From positions 1,302,001-1,366,000 of the forward strand of contig NZ_CP134399.1 of the NCBI RefSeq assembly GCF_002968295.1: a stretch of DNA of 64,000 bases, in the 5' to 3' direction. The position numbers were made by a program, and so were the translations under genes. The notes below the pieces were generated by a model that saw only the letters and a list, made by a program, of their open reading frames with translations, ran no database searches and was not told the DNA's origin. This DNA is from Mycobacterium sp. ITM-2016-00317. GTDB lineage: Bacteria; Actinomycetota; Actinomycetes; Mycobacteriales; Mycobacteriaceae. Below, in pieces: positions 16,875-26,061 of the stretch (position 1 is its first letter; every line of letters begins with the position of its first letter).

Positions 16875-17426
16875 ATGGACGCCCGAGAGTGCGACCGGGA
16901 GTTCGAGCAGCAGGGCTTCCGCGACGAGGATCTCAGCCGACTGCGCACCGAGCGGGTGGTGTTCACCGAATGCGACTTCACCGGTGCGGACCTGTCCGAC
17001 TCCGAGCACGTCGGGTCAGCTTTCCGTAACTGCACATTTCGCCGGACATCGCTGTGGCACAGCACTTTCCGAAACTGCAGCTTCCTCGGATCGACGTTCA
17101 CCGAATGCCGGCTGCGGCCGCTGACGCTCGTCGAGGTGGACTTCACGCTCGCGGTGCTGGCCGGGGTCGATCTCCGCAAGACCGACCTGTCGGGTTGCCG
17201 ACTCCGGGAGACCAGCCTGGTGGGCACTGATCTGCGCGAGGCGGTGCTGGCGGGAGCGGATCTGAGCGGGGCGCGGGTGCAGAATGCGCGCTTTGACGAC
17301 GCGGACCTGCGGGGCGCCCGGGTCGACCCCACGTTCTGGACCACCGCCAAGTTGCGCGGCGCCAAGGTCGACATCGAGCAGGCGATCGCGTTCGCGGCGG
17401 CGCACGGGCTCGACATCTCGGGCTGA
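16875..17426 (+). CDS. mfpA: Pentapeptide-repeat protein MfpA (DNA-gyrase protection, fluoroquinolone tolerance)
   Basis: 183 residues, exactly the length of M. tuberculosis MfpA (Rv3361c). It is made almost entirely of pentapeptide repeats of the A(D/N)LXX type (for example CDFTGADLSDSEHVGSAF and LVGTDLREAVLAGADLSGAR) that form a right-handed beta-helix mimicking DNA and binding gyrase. The C-terminal dimerisation helix AIAFAAAHGLDIS is present. In other mycobacteria mfpA is the last gene of a conservon operon with a GTPase (MfpB), DUF742, roadblock and histidine-kinase-like genes. None of these precedes it here; only short ORFs do. Confidence 0.93.
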   Translation: MDARECDREFEQQGFRDEDLSRLRTERVVFTECDFTGADLSDSEHVGSAFRNCTFRRTSLWHSTFRNCSFLGSTFTECRLRPLTLVEVDFTLAVLAGVDLRKTDLSGCRLRETSLVGTDLREAVLAGADLSGARVQNARFDDADLRGARVDPTFWTTAKLRGAKVDIEQAIAFAAAHGLDISG

Positions 17427-17446
17427 CACCGCGTCGCCGTCTCCCT

Positions 17447-17462
17447 GCCGAAATCGCATTCC
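17447..17462. repeat. Half copy of the GCCGAAATTGCATTCCA element
   Basis: GCCGAAATCGCATTCC, 20 bp after the mfpA stop codon; one mismatch to the full element. No matching right arm is seen nearby. Confidence 0.6.
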
Positions 17463-17625
17463 GTGAGGGCTTTTCCGCGGTGTTCGCGCCGTGGTCGCAG
17501 TCTCGGCGGCGGGTTTCTGCCACCGGTGCGGCTAATTTCTGCCAGCTGAAATTATTGCGCTGACCTGCCGGTTCTAGCCATCAGAAGCACAGAGCAATAC
17601 ACCGCCAGGGAAGAAGTTGAGATCA

Positions 17626-17928
17626 ATGAAGAACCTCACCATCGCCACCGCGTTCGCCGCCGGCCTGGGTGCGGCAGTCCTCGGACTGGCCGCCCCGGCT
17701 GCTGCCGCACCGTCGGGCTCCAACGCCGATGCCACCATCAGCCAGCTCGAAGCCCAGGGCCACCGCGTGGTCGTCAACCGGCTCTCGGACGCCCCGCTGA
17801 GCGAAGCCAGTGTCGTCGGGATCAACAAGGGCGGCGATATCCGCTCCACCACCCGCGACTATTTCAACGACCGCACCTACCAGAACACCAAGACCGGCAA
17901 CAGCATCTACTACGTCGACGTCAAGTAA
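17626..17928 (+). CDS. Small secreted protein, first copy of a tandem pair
   Basis: 100 residues from ATG 17626. Sec signal peptide (MKNLTIATAFAAGLGAAVLG then LAAPAAAA, cleavage near AAA-APSG) and a mature domain of ~70 residues with QLEAQGHRVVVNRLSD, GINKGGDIRS and a C-terminal beta-like NSIYYVDVK. Function unknown; no cysteines. An almost identical paralogue lies 552 bp downstream. A strong stem-loop follows the stop codon. Probably an abundant exported protein, since both copies keep upstream and terminator sequences. Confidence 0.85.
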   Translation: MKNLTIATAFAAGLGAAVLGLAAPAAAAPSGSNADATISQLEAQGHRVVVNRLSDAPLSEASVVGINKGGDIRSTTRDYFNDRTYQNTKTGNSIYYVDVK

Positions 17929-17946
17929 CCCGACAGAGCTTCCCGG

Positions 17947-17986
17947 GTGACAGGGCCACCTCCTTAGAAGGGGGTGGCCCTGTCAC
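17947..17986 (+). terminator. Strong stem-loop after first secreted-protein gene
   Basis: GTGACAGGGCCACC (17947-17960) pairs perfectly with GGTGGCCCTGTCAC (17973-17986): 14-bp stem, 12-nt loop, no U-run. Confidence 0.8.
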
Positions 17987-18177
17987 ATACCGAGCGCCGA
18001 AATCCCGTTGCCGTAGGTGATTTCACGCACTATCGCGGCCCGGGTGCGGTCTGCGGTGGTGGGTTTCTGCCAGCCGACCATTCAATTCCTGCCAGTTGAG
18101 ATCATTGCCCTGACCGGACGGGTTGAACGCAGCAGAGCAGCACGAAATCATCACCGCCAGGGAAGAAGTTGAGACCA

Positions 18178-18477
18178 ATGAAGAACCTCACCATCGCCAC
18201 CGCTTTCGCCGCCGGCTTGGGCGCGGCGGTCCTCGGACTAGCTGCACCGGCTGCTGCCGCACCGAACGGCTCGAATGTCGATGCCACCATCAGCCAGCTC
18301 GAAGCCCAGGGGCACCGCGTGGTGGTCAACCGGCTCTCGGACACCCCGCTGAGCCAGTCCAGCATCGTCGGCATCAACAAGGGCGGTGACATCCGCTCCA
18401 CCGTGCGCGACGACTTCAACAACCGCACCTACCAGAACACCACCACCGGCAGCGTCTACTACCTCGACGTCAAGTAA
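18178..18477 (+). CDS. Small secreted protein, second copy of a tandem pair
   Basis: 99 residues from ATG 18178. The signal peptide is identical to that of the upstream copy and the mature domain is about 80-85% identical (NRLSDTPLSQSSIVGINKGG, GSVYYLDVK at the end). The region before the start (GGGAAGAAGTTGAGA) and the terminator are duplicated as well, so the whole transcription unit was copied. Function unknown. Confidence 0.85.
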   Translation: MKNLTIATAFAAGLGAAVLGLAAPAAAAPNGSNVDATISQLEAQGHRVVVNRLSDTPLSQSSIVGINKGGDIRSTVRDDFNNRTYQNTTTGSVYYLDVK

Positions 18478-18495
18478 CCCGTCAGAGCTTCCCGG

Positions 18496-18533
18496 GTGAC
18501 AGGGCCACCTCCGACAGGAGGTGGCCCTGTCGC
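18496..18533 (+). terminator. Strong stem-loop after second secreted-protein gene
   Basis: GTGACAGGGCCACCTCC (18496-18512) and GGAGGTGGCCCTGTCGC (18517-18533): 17-bp stem with one mismatch and a 4-nt loop; duplicated form of the 17947 terminator. Confidence 0.8.
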
Positions 18534-18543
18534 ATGCCGGGCA

Positions 18544-18603
18544 CCGACATTGCACTCGCGCAGGCGGGTTCTCGCAGTTTCCCGACCGGAATGCAATCTC
18601 GGC
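18544..18603. repeat. Diverged copy of the GCCGAAATTGCATTCCA palindrome
   Basis: Left arm CCGACATTGCACTC (18544-18557) and right arm CGGAATGCAATCTCGGC (18587-18603). It sits between convergent genes (secreted protein and TetR). Confidence 0.6.
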
Positions 18604-18615
18604 GGCCGCAGGGGA

Positions 18616-19176
18616 TCAACGCTGGATGGCGCGGGTGACCAGGTCGGCGATCTCGCGGCAGTACCGGGAATTGACCGGCCGGTCGCTGTAGAGCGCGAAC
18701 GTGTGCAGCGGCGACGTCAGCAATTGGAGGACGATCATCGGCCTGATGTCGTCTCGCAGTTCGCCGCGCTCGGCGGCACGACGGAAGATGACTTCGATCG
18801 TCGAGGTGCGCATGGTCCAGAACCGTGCCCTGGTGCCATAGTCGGCGGCCTGGCTCTTGGTGTCTACGACCATCATGCGCGCGATACGCCGGCCGACCGG
18901 CTCGTTGACGTACGCGGCGATGGACAGCGCCAACTCGGTCAGGTCACCGTGTAGGGAGCCCGTGTCGGGGACGGTGATGATCGTCTGGCTGTAGTCGAGA
19001 AGCGCGTCGAGCACCAGCTGCTGCTCGTTGTGCCAGAGGGTGTGCAGGTAGTCGGTGCTCAGGCGGGACCGGTCGGCCACGCCCTCCATGCTGAAGCGAT
19101 CTACTCCCCATTGCTGGAGTTCAGCTAACGCAGCGCGAATAGCCGCGGCCCGCTGCGACGCGTCGGCGTCAGACAC
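18616..19176 (-). CDS. TetR family transcriptional regulator
   Basis: 186 residues from GTG 19176. The N-terminal helix-turn-helix (AIRAALAELQQWGVDRFSME, VADRSRLSTDYLHTLW) has the TetR layout, with a variable C-terminal ligand/dimer domain containing VGRRIARMMVVDTKS. Target unknown; neighbours are the FHA-ABC transporter on the same strand and the convergent secreted-protein gene. Confidence 0.85.
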   Translation of the reverse strand: MSDADASQRAAAIRAALAELQQWGVDRFSMEGVADRSRLSTDYLHTLWHNEQQLVLDALLDYSQTIITVPDTGSLHGDLTELALSIAAYVNEPVGRRIARMMVVDTKSQAADYGTRARFWTMRTSTIEVIFRRAAERGELRDDIRPMIVLQLLTSPLHTFALYSDRPVNSRYCREIADLVTRAIQR

Positions 19177-19308
19177 CTGGTTCCCCCTGTTTGACCTGCT
19201 TGTCCAGGTTACGAAAACTGTGGGGAATTACGGGTGTTTCCGTAAATATTATTGCGCAGGAACGCATGGGCGCGCCCTGTGGGAAACATGTGCGGGTCTA
19301 TGCCACTT

Positions 19309-21922
19309 TTATGCGGACTTCAATCGGATCCGCCAGCGGACGAAGCCCAGGTAGGCCACGCTGATCACCACGAGCATGCCCATGTCGAACAGCCACGCTC
19401 CCGAGGTGTGCTCCCAGTGCCGGTCCTGCGGGGTCAGCGGTCCGGGAACCAGGCGTATCAGGTCGACGGTCGACGCCGACGCGGCGAAACCCCACCGGGC
19501 CGGGGTGAACCACGACATCTGGTCGAGCACGAGCCGGTCGGTCACCGGGATCATCCCGCCGGAGAACACCAGCTGCGACATGATCGCGACCACCAGCAGC
19601 GGCATGATCTGTTCGGCGGACTTGGCCAGCGCCGACAGGGCCAGCCCGACCATCGCAGCGGCCACACAGGTGACCGCGATGTCGGTGAACAGCTCCAGGC
19701 TCGGGTTGCCGAGCACCGAGCCGCTCTCCACCGCGCCGGGGCCCCAGCCCTTGCCGGCAATCGCGATCGACGTGACGATCGCGGCCTGCACGATCGCGAA
19801 CGCGGTGAACACCACCACCTTGGCGAGCAGGTAGGCCGTCGTCGACAGGCCGACGGCTTGTTCGCGCCGGAAGATCGCGCGCTCGCTGATCAGCGCGCGG
19901 ATGGTCAGCGCGGTGCCCATGAAGATCGCGCCGACGTTCAGCATGACCAGGATCTGGCCGGGTTCGTTGGGGGCCTCACCGCCCTCGAGTGCGGTTTTCG
20001 GCATGCCGAACCCGACGTCTCCCGGTACGGACAGAGACAGCACGCCCATGATGAACGGCAACATCATCAGGAACGCGAAGTAACCGCGGTCGGAGACCAC
20101 CAGCCGGATCTGTCGCCGCGCGATCGTCGACAACTGTCTGCGCAGACTCGTGCGGGTCGGGTTGCCCAGGTCCGACGGTGTCAGTGCGGCGGGCTGCGGT
20201 GGCGGTGGCCCGTGCTGGACCAGGTAGCGCTGCGCGGCTGCGTCGGGATCGCCGGCGACGGTGCTGAAGATGTCGGCCCAGTTGGTGGTGCCCATCGACG
20301 GGCCGATCTGGCTCGGCGGGCCGTAGAACGCGGTCTTGCCGCCGGGCGCCAGCAGCAGCACCTGGTCGCACACGTCGAGGTAGGTGAGCGAGTGGGTGAC
20401 GACCAGGACCACGCGGCCGGCGTCGGCCAGTTGGCGCAGCATCGTCATGACCTGGCGGTCCAGCGCGGGGTCCAGGCCCGAGGTCGGCTCGTCGAGGATC
20501 AGCAGCGACGGACCGGTCAGCAGTTCCAGCGCCACCGATGCGCGTTTGCGCTGCCCGCCGGAGAGCTTGTCGACACGGGTGTCGAGGTGTTTGGTCATCT
20601 CGAGCTCTTCGAGCACCTCGTTGACGACCTGCTCGCGGTCGGCCTTGGTGGTGTCCGGCGGCAGCCGCAGCTCGGCGGCGTACATCAGCGCCTGCCGCAC
20701 CGTCAGCTGGCCGTGGACGACGTCGTCCTGCGGCACCATCCCGATTCGGGAGCGCAGCGAGGCGTACTCGGCGTGCACGTCGTGCCCCTCGAACGACACC
20801 TGGCCCGTGGTCGGGTGCGTGTAGCCGGCGACCAGCCGCGCGAACGTCGACTTACCGGCGCCGGACGGACCGATCACCGCGGTCAGCGTGCCCGGGCGCG
20901 CCGACATCGAGATGTTGTCGAGCAGCGTCTTGTTGCCCTCGATCGTCCACGTGACGCCGTGGACCTCGAGGCCGCCGGTTGCGGTCGCCGCGGCGGTCTC
21001 GGTGCGACGGACCAGGGTGCCGTCGCGGAACACCAGGTCGACGTTGCCGATGGTCACGGTGTCGCCGTCGGTGAGCACGGCGCTCTCGACCCGCGAGCCG
21101 TTGACGAACGTGCCGTTGATGCTGCGGTTGTCGCGGATCTCGGCGGTCCCACCCGGGCGCGGCGCCCGGGATCAGCGTGGCGTGGTGACGCGAGGCCAGC
21201 ACGTCGGGGATGACGATGTCGTTGTCGCTGGCCCGGCCGATCTTGATGGATCCCGCAGGAGCCTCCGCGGGCCTACCCGGCCGCAGAATCTTCAGCATGC
21301 TGGTGGCGATGTTGCCGTCGCCGCCGGAACGGGGCGCTGCGGCGGGCCCCATCACGGTCACCGATTCCATCGCCGGCGCCGAGATGGGCTGTTGCTGCCG
21401 CGGTGGTGGCGGTGGTGGCGGAGTCGGCGTGCGGTAGGGCTGCTGGCCGGTGGGCCGGGGTGCGCCGAGCGGCTGGGTGCCGGGGGCGGTCGGGTAGGGG
21501 CGCTGCACCGGCGGGCGCCCGGTCGGCGGCGGGGGTTGCGACGGCCAGGTGGCGCTGGGCCTGCCGGTGACCGGGACGGCGACCGTCGGGGGCGGGGAAC
21601 CTGCCGATCCCTGGTGGCGGCCCACCTCGAAGACCAGCAGCGGGCCGTCGGGATTGCCGACGTGGATCTGGGTGCCGTCGGTGATCTCGGCGGCGGGTAC
21701 CCGCCTGCCGTTGACGTACATGCCGTTGAGGCTGCCGTTGTCGATCGCCACCCACCGGCCCTGGTCGAATCGGAGCACCAGGTGGGCGCGTGAGATCAGG
21801 GGGTGGGCGATCCGGATGTCGGCCCGCAGATCCCGTCCGACGACGACGTCGTTGCCGGCCGAGAAGGAGCGGGTGGATCCGTCGTACCGCACGGTCAGCG
21901 CAGGGCTTACAGGTCGGCTCAT
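19309..21922 (-). pseudogene. FHA-domain ABC transporter (Rv1747-like), one frame break
   Basis: Single-polypeptide exporter of about 870 residues: FHA domain 1 (VVGRDLRADIRIAHPLISRA), a Pro/Gln-rich linker (residues ~105-190), FHA domain 2 (IKIGRASDNDIVIPDVLASR), then ABC ATPase with Walker A IGPSGAGKST, signature LSGGQRKR and Walker B LLILDEPTSGLD, then six C-terminal membrane segments (ABC-2 type). The FHA domains of Rv1747 bind the phosphorylated kinase PknF, and the transporter exports phosphatidylinositol mannosides. The frame breaks inside FHA 2 near 21155-21163 (CCCGGGTGGG on the coding strand). Removing one G restores GTAEIRDNRSINGTF. ATG 21922 is chosen because TAGAGT lies 8 nt upstream. 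Confidence 0.9.
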
Positions 21923-22256
21923 CGCGGGCAACTCTATCGGTTGGCGGTCGGGGCGGTAGGTGCGACCTGGCGCTGTCGGTGATCTGTTGCAGCGCTGTTA
22001 TCTGCTCGTTCTCCACCGTGATCACCCCGCGCGCCGCCCGAGGGTGATCATCGCGACACGCCCGTGGCGTTCGCCAACTGCTGCGTGCCGCCTGCCTGCG
22101 TTCGCGGCATCGGCGAAATCGGCTGTGGGCGAGGCGAACAACGCCTCGGCCTGGACCGGCAACAGCGTCCCGCTGCGAACGACGGGCAACGCTTTCCGGA
22201 CCCGCAACGGGTTCGACCGGTATTTCAGAGATGGATCGCTATTTTAGGGTGGAGCA
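21923..22256. other. Divergent intergenic region between FHA-ABC transporter and TetR
   Basis: 334 bp with no convincing gene. The left end holds a leaderless -10 (TAGAGT) for the transporter. The right end holds AT-rich TATTTCAGAG...CTATTTTAGGG just before the TetR start, a likely promoter and autoregulatory site. Confidence 0.45.
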
Positions 22257-22820
22257 ATGCCGCGGCCCGCCAGATACACCGTCGATATCCTGCTCGACGC
22301 CGCCGCTGAGCTGCTGAGCGCGCAGGGCCCTGCGGCGGTGACGATGTCGGCGGTCGCGCGTACCACGGGAGCGCCGAGCGGGTCGGTGTACCACCGATTC
22401 CCGACGCGCGCGGCGCTGTGCGGCGAGCTGTGGGTGCGCACCGAGGAGCGCTTCCAGGAGCAGCTGATCGAGGCGCTGACGGTCGACGGGGACGCCCAGC
22501 ACCGCTGTGTGACCGGCGCACTGCAGATCCTGCAGTGGTGCCGCGACAATCCGGTCGAGGCGCAGGTCATGCTGGCCGGGCCCGCCGCCCTCGACATGGC
22601 CGAGTGGCCGGAGCCGGTCATGGGCCGACGGAAACGCTTGCAGCGCAAGCTGCGTAAGGCACTGGCCGACGTGCCCGACGACGCGGCACGGGTCAACGCC
22701 GCGATCATGGATGTGCCCGCCGCGATCGTGCGGCGTCATCTGCGGGCGCGTCAGGGCATCCCGGCGATCGCCGACGCGATCGTCGAGGACTGCGCCCGGG
22801 CGCTCATCGCCCCGAGCTGA
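22257..22820 (+). CDS. TetR family transcriptional regulator
   Basis: 187 residues from ATG 22257. The N-terminal helix-turn-helix is clear (ILLDAAAELLSAQGPAAVTM, TTGAPSGSVYHRFPTRAAL). The C-terminal domain contains EWPEPVMGRRKRLQRKLRKA. The last 17 bp overlap the convergent oxidoreductase gene. Ligand and targets unknown. Confidence 0.9.
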   Translation: MPRPARYTVDILLDAAAELLSAQGPAAVTMSAVARTTGAPSGSVYHRFPTRAALCGELWVRTEERFQEQLIEALTVDGDAQHRCVTGALQILQWCRDNPVEAQVMLAGPAALDMAEWPEPVMGRRKRLQRKLRKALADVPDDAARVNAAIMDVPAAIVRRHLRARQGIPAIADAIVEDCARALIAPS

Positions 22821-24009
22821 CCGGCTTCTGCGTTCCCGGGGAGCCGGTGCGCACGCAGTAGGTGTGGCTGTAGATCGTCGGCATGCACAGATTGCAGTGG
22901 TCGCAGATCGACTGCACGCTGCTGTCGGCCTGGATCCGGTTGAGCAGATCCGGTTCGGCCAGCAGTGCCCGCCCCATCGCCACGAAGTCGAAGCCCTCGG
23001 CCATCGCGCGGTCCATGGTCTCGCGGTTGGTGATCCCGCCGAGCAGGATCAGCGGCAGCGTCAACTCGTCACGGAACTTCTTGGCGTCCCGCATCAGGTA
23101 CGCCTCGTGGTACGGGTACTCGCGCATGAACTTCTTGCCGGTCATCCGCATGCCCCACGACAGCGGAGGTTTGAAGTTCCGGGCGAATTCCTTGATCGGG
23201 GCGCCGCCGCGGAACAGGTACATCGGGTTCAGCAGTGAACTCCCGGCGGTCAGTTCCAGTGCGTCGAGGCCGCCGTCCTCTTCGAGCCACTTGGCGGTCT
23301 GCAGCGATTCCTCGAGCGGGATGCCGCCGCGCACCCCGTCGGACATGTTCAGCTTCGCGGTCACCGCGATCTGGTCACCGACGGCACGCTTGACGGCCAG
23401 CACCACGCCGCGGGCGACCTTGGCGCGGTTCTCCAGCGAGCCGCCGAACTCGTCGGTGCGCCGGTTGATCAGCGGCGACAGGAACGAACTGGCGAGGTAG
23501 TTGTGGCCGAGGTGGATCTCGACCGCGTCGAAGCCGGAGTCGATGGCCAGCCGGGCGGCGTTGGCGTGCGCCTCGGTCACCTCGAGGATGTCCTCGCGGG
23601 TGGCCTTCTTGGCGAACCGCATCGACAGCGGATTGAAGAACCGCACCGGCGCCAACGCCGGCGCCTTGTTGGTGCGCGCGTTGGCCACCGGTCCGGCGTG
23701 GCCGATCTGCGCGCTGATCATGGCGCCCTCGGCGTGCACCGCGTCGGTGAGCCGGCGCAGCCCGGGAACTGCTTCGGGCCGCATCCACAGCTGCCAGCCG
23801 TCGGTCCGCCCGCCGGGCGCGACGGCGCAATAGGCGACGGTGGTCATGCCGACCCCGCCGGCGGCGGGCAGCCGGTGGTAGGTGATCAGGTCCTCGGTGA
23901 CCAGCGCGTCCGGGGTCGCGGCCTCGAACGTCGCAGCCTTGATGATGCGGTTGCGCAGCGTGAGCGGTCCGAGTTTGGCCGGACTGAACACATCGTGGGC
24001 GACTGTCAT
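22804..24009 (-). CDS. NADH:flavin oxidoreductase, old yellow enzyme family
   Basis: 401 residues from ATG 24009. FMN TIM barrel with [18 protein letters not shown] at the start, the His-x-x-His-type active-site region [28 protein letters not shown], and the phosphate-binding [14 protein letters not shown] near the end. A cysteine cluster [17 protein letters not shown] near the C-terminus resembles the iron-sulfur site of 2,4-dienoyl-CoA reductase-type members, but the NAD(P)-binding C-terminal domain of those enzymes is absent. Similar to M. tuberculosis Rv3359, which also lies near folD. Substrate unknown. Confidence 0.88.
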   Translation of the reverse strand: MTVAHDVFSPAKLGPLTLRNRIIKAATFEAATPDALVTEDLITYHRLPAAGGVGMTTVAYCAVAPGGRTDGWQLWMRPEAVPGLRRLTDAVHAEGAMISAQIGHAGPVANARTNKAPALAPVRFFNPLSMRFAKKATREDILEVTEAHANAARLAIDSGFDAVEIHLGHNYLASSFLSPLINRRTDEFGGSLENRAKVARGVVLAVKRAVGDQIAVTAKLNMSDGVRGGIPLEESLQTAKWLEEDGGLDALELTAGSSLLNPMYLFRGGAPIKEFARNFKPPLSWGMRMTGKKFMREYPYHEAYLMRDAKKFRDELTLPLILLGGITNRETMDRAMAEGFDFVAMGRALLAEPDLLNRIQADSSVQSICDHCNLCMPTIYSHTYCVRTGSPGTQKPVSSGR

Positions 24010-24053
24010 GTCTGGAGCATGCCACGCCCTCGGTGGGTCGCAACACTGCCTGT

Positions 24054-24059
24054 CAGAAT
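24054..24059 (+). promoter_or_regulatory. -10 box of folD, leaderless arrangement
   Basis: CAGAAT ends 6 nt before GTG 24066 in the divergent gap to the oxidoreductase gene. Confidence 0.45.
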
Positions 24060-24065
24060 GAACCC

Positions 24066-24917
24066 GTGGGTGCAATCACTTTGGACGGCAAGGCCACGCG
24101 CGACGAGATCTTCGTCGACCTCAAGGAGCGCGTCGCGGCGCTGACCGCGGCCGGCCGGACACCCGGCCTCGGCACCGTGCTGGTCGGCGACGATCCCGGC
24201 TCCCAGGCCTACGTGCGCGGCAAGCATGCGGACTGCGCCAAGGTGGGCATCAACTCGATCCGGCGCGACCTGCCCGCCGACATCAGTCAGCAGACGCTGC
24301 TCGACACCCTCGACGAACTCAACGCCAACCCCGAGTGCACCGGCTACATCGTGCAGTTGCCGCTGCCCAAGCATCTCAACGAGAACGCCGCACTGGAACG
24401 TGTCGACCCGGCCAAGGACGCCGACGGCCTGCACCCGATGAACCTGGGCCGGTTGGTGCTCAACGAGCCTGCGGCGCTGCCGTGCACCCCGCGCGGCATC
24501 GTGCATCTGCTGCGGCGCTACCAGGTCGAGATCGCGGGCGCGCATGTCGTGGTGATCGGCCGCGGCGTCACGGTCGGCCGTCCGTTGGGGCTGCTGCTCA
24601 CCCGCCGCTCGGAGAACGCGACGGTCACGCTGTGTCACACCGCAACCCGCCACCTGCCCCAGATCACCCGCGAGGCTGACATCATCGTCGCCGCGGCCGG
24701 GGTGCCGCACATGGTGACGGCCGAGATGGTGCGGCCCGGCGCGGCGGTCGTCGACGTCGGGGTCAGCCGAGACGACGCGGGCAAGTTGGTCGGCGACGTG
24801 CACCCGGACGTGTGGGAGGTGGCCGGGCACGTGTCGCCCAATCCCGGCGGGGTGGGCCCGTTGACCCGGGCGTTCCTGCTGACCAACGTCGTCGAACGGG
24901 CCGAAGCCGCCACGTGA
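24066..24917 (+). CDS. folD: Bifunctional methylenetetrahydrofolate dehydrogenase / cyclohydrolase
   Basis: 283 residues from GTG 24066. It interconverts 5,10-methylene-, methenyl- and 10-formyl-tetrahydrofolate. Catalytic region [20 protein letters not shown] carries the Tyr and Lys residues, [11 protein letters not shown] is signature 1, and the Rossmann domain has [15 protein letters not shown] and the C-terminal [18 protein letters not shown] signature. Nearly identical in length and sequence to M. tuberculosis FolD, whose first residues ([14 protein letters not shown]) set the start. It overlaps the DUF3017 gene by 4 bp (GTGA). Confidence 0.98.
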   Translation: MGAITLDGKATRDEIFVDLKERVAALTAAGRTPGLGTVLVGDDPGSQAYVRGKHADCAKVGINSIRRDLPADISQQTLLDTLDELNANPECTGYIVQLPLPKHLNENAALERVDPAKDADGLHPMNLGRLVLNEPAALPCTPRGIVHLLRRYQVEIAGAHVVVIGRGVTVGRPLGLLLTRRSENATVTLCHTATRHLPQITREADIIVAAAGVPHMVTAEMVRPGAAVVDVGVSRDDAGKLVGDVHPDVWEVAGHVSPNPGGVGPLTRAFLLTNVVERAEAAT

Positions 24918-25207
24918 CCGTCAAGGAACTCGCGCGCAAGGTGTTCGCCGGGCAGTGGCCCATCCTGGTGGTGGGGCTGCTGCTGGCCGCGGCGTTCGTG
25001 TTGGTGGCAGCGGGTTTCTGGCGGCGCGGCGCGTTGGTGATGGCGGTCGGCGTCGCTGCCGCGGCGGGCCTGCGGCTCGGGTTGCCCGACGATCGCTGTG
25101 GGCTGCTCGCGGTGCGCAGCCGCACCGTCGACGTGCTGACCACCGCGTCGGTCAGCGCCGCGATGTTCTACATCGCGTGGACGATCGACCCGCTGGGCAC
25201 CAGCTGA
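24914..25207 (+). CDS. DUF3017 small membrane protein
   Basis: 97 residues from GTG 24914, overlapping the folD stop codon. Three hydrophobic segments ([49 protein letters not shown]) with [19 protein letters not shown] between the second and third. The folD-DUF3017 pairing is common in actinobacteria. Function unknown. Confidence 0.88.
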   Translation: MTVKELARKVFAGQWPILVVGLLLAAAFVLVAAGFWRRGALVMAVGVAAAAGLRLGLPDDRCGLLAVRSRTVDVLTTASVSAAMFYIAWTIDPLGTS

Positions 25208-25211
25208 GCGG

Positions 25212-26015
25212 TCAGCTCGGACGGCGCAGGATGAACTGCCAGGACCACGGCAGGCGGCGCATCGGCCGCTCCAGAGCCCGGGCGACCCATCGCACCTTCT
25301 GCGGGATCACCTCGGGCGGATAGTTGAAGTTCTGCACGTGGGTGACGTCGAATCCCGCGCGGGCGGCGGACAGCCGGATGTGCTTCATGGTGACGACGTA
25401 GAAGTCGTGTTCCCAGTGCACGGGTGACAGTTTCCAGTAGCGGTGCTGCAGCGAGGTCGGCAGATATCCCATCAGCGGCAGCCGGCTGTGCGATTCGATG
25501 AGGAAGTAGGGATTGGGGATCTGGCCGACGACCACGCCGCCGGGCTTGAGGACCCGGAAGATCTCGCGCAGGCTCGGATCGCGGTCGTCGGGCGGGATGT
25601 GTTCGAAGACGTTGGCGAACAGCGCGACGTCGAACCGCTCGCCGGGGAAGTCCAGTCGGCTGGCCCGCGCCGGGTACAGGACGCAGCCGTGGGAGGTGGT
25701 GAGCTCCCCGGGCAGGGTCGGGTCGATGCCCGTCCACTTCGGCACGCGGGTGAGCTGGCCCATCTGATCGGTCAATGCGCCTCGCTGGCAGCCGATTTCG
25801 ATGCCCTCGGTGGCGCCGATGGGGCTGAACTCGTCGACCAGGCCGGCGAGGCTCTGGCTGAGCACCGCGCCGCGGGTGACCCACTCCTCCTCGGTCTGCA
25901 GCACCTGGGACCTGACGTAGCGGCGCAGACGTCCCAGGTTGTGCGGTACCCGGGATTCGTCCTCGCCGGCCATCAGTTCTACGGGGCGTTCGGCCCGGTC
26001 CCTGCTCTTCAACAT
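25212..26015 (-). CDS. Class I SAM-dependent methyltransferase in glycan cluster
   Basis: 267 residues from ATG 26015 (GGGAGC upstream). Motif I is atypical (GIEIGCQRGALTDQMG), followed by the strand-2 region WTGIDPTLPGEL, motif IV RFDVALFANVFEHIPPDD and REIFRVLKPGGVVVGQIPNP. The C-terminal part is basic (ERPMRRLPWSWQFILRRPS), perhaps membrane-associated. It lies 46 bp downstream of a GT4 glycosyltransferase and a GT2 gene on the same strand, so it probably methylates the glycan or glycolipid those enzymes build. Confidence 0.85.
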   Translation of the reverse strand: MLKSRDRAERPVELMAGEDESRVPHNLGRLRRYVRSQVLQTEEEWVTRGAVLSQSLAGLVDEFSPIGATEGIEIGCQRGALTDQMGQLTRVPKWTGIDPTLPGELTTSHGCVLYPARASRLDFPGERFDVALFANVFEHIPPDDRDPSLREIFRVLKPGGVVVGQIPNPYFLIESHSRLPLMGYLPTSLQHRYWKLSPVHWEHDFYVVTMKHIRLSAARAGFDVTHVQNFNYPPEVIPQKVRWVARALERPMRRLPWSWQFILRRPS

Positions 26016-26061
26016 CTGTGCTCCCGCCCTGAGTGCGACAATCTTTGACAGTCTTGGTGTT

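Noticed and set aside
21923..22025. Extension of the FHA-ABC transporter upstream through an in-frame minus-strand ORF
   Set aside because: The sequence lacks FHA-like or coding character and the leaderless -10 lies 8 nt before ATG 21922.
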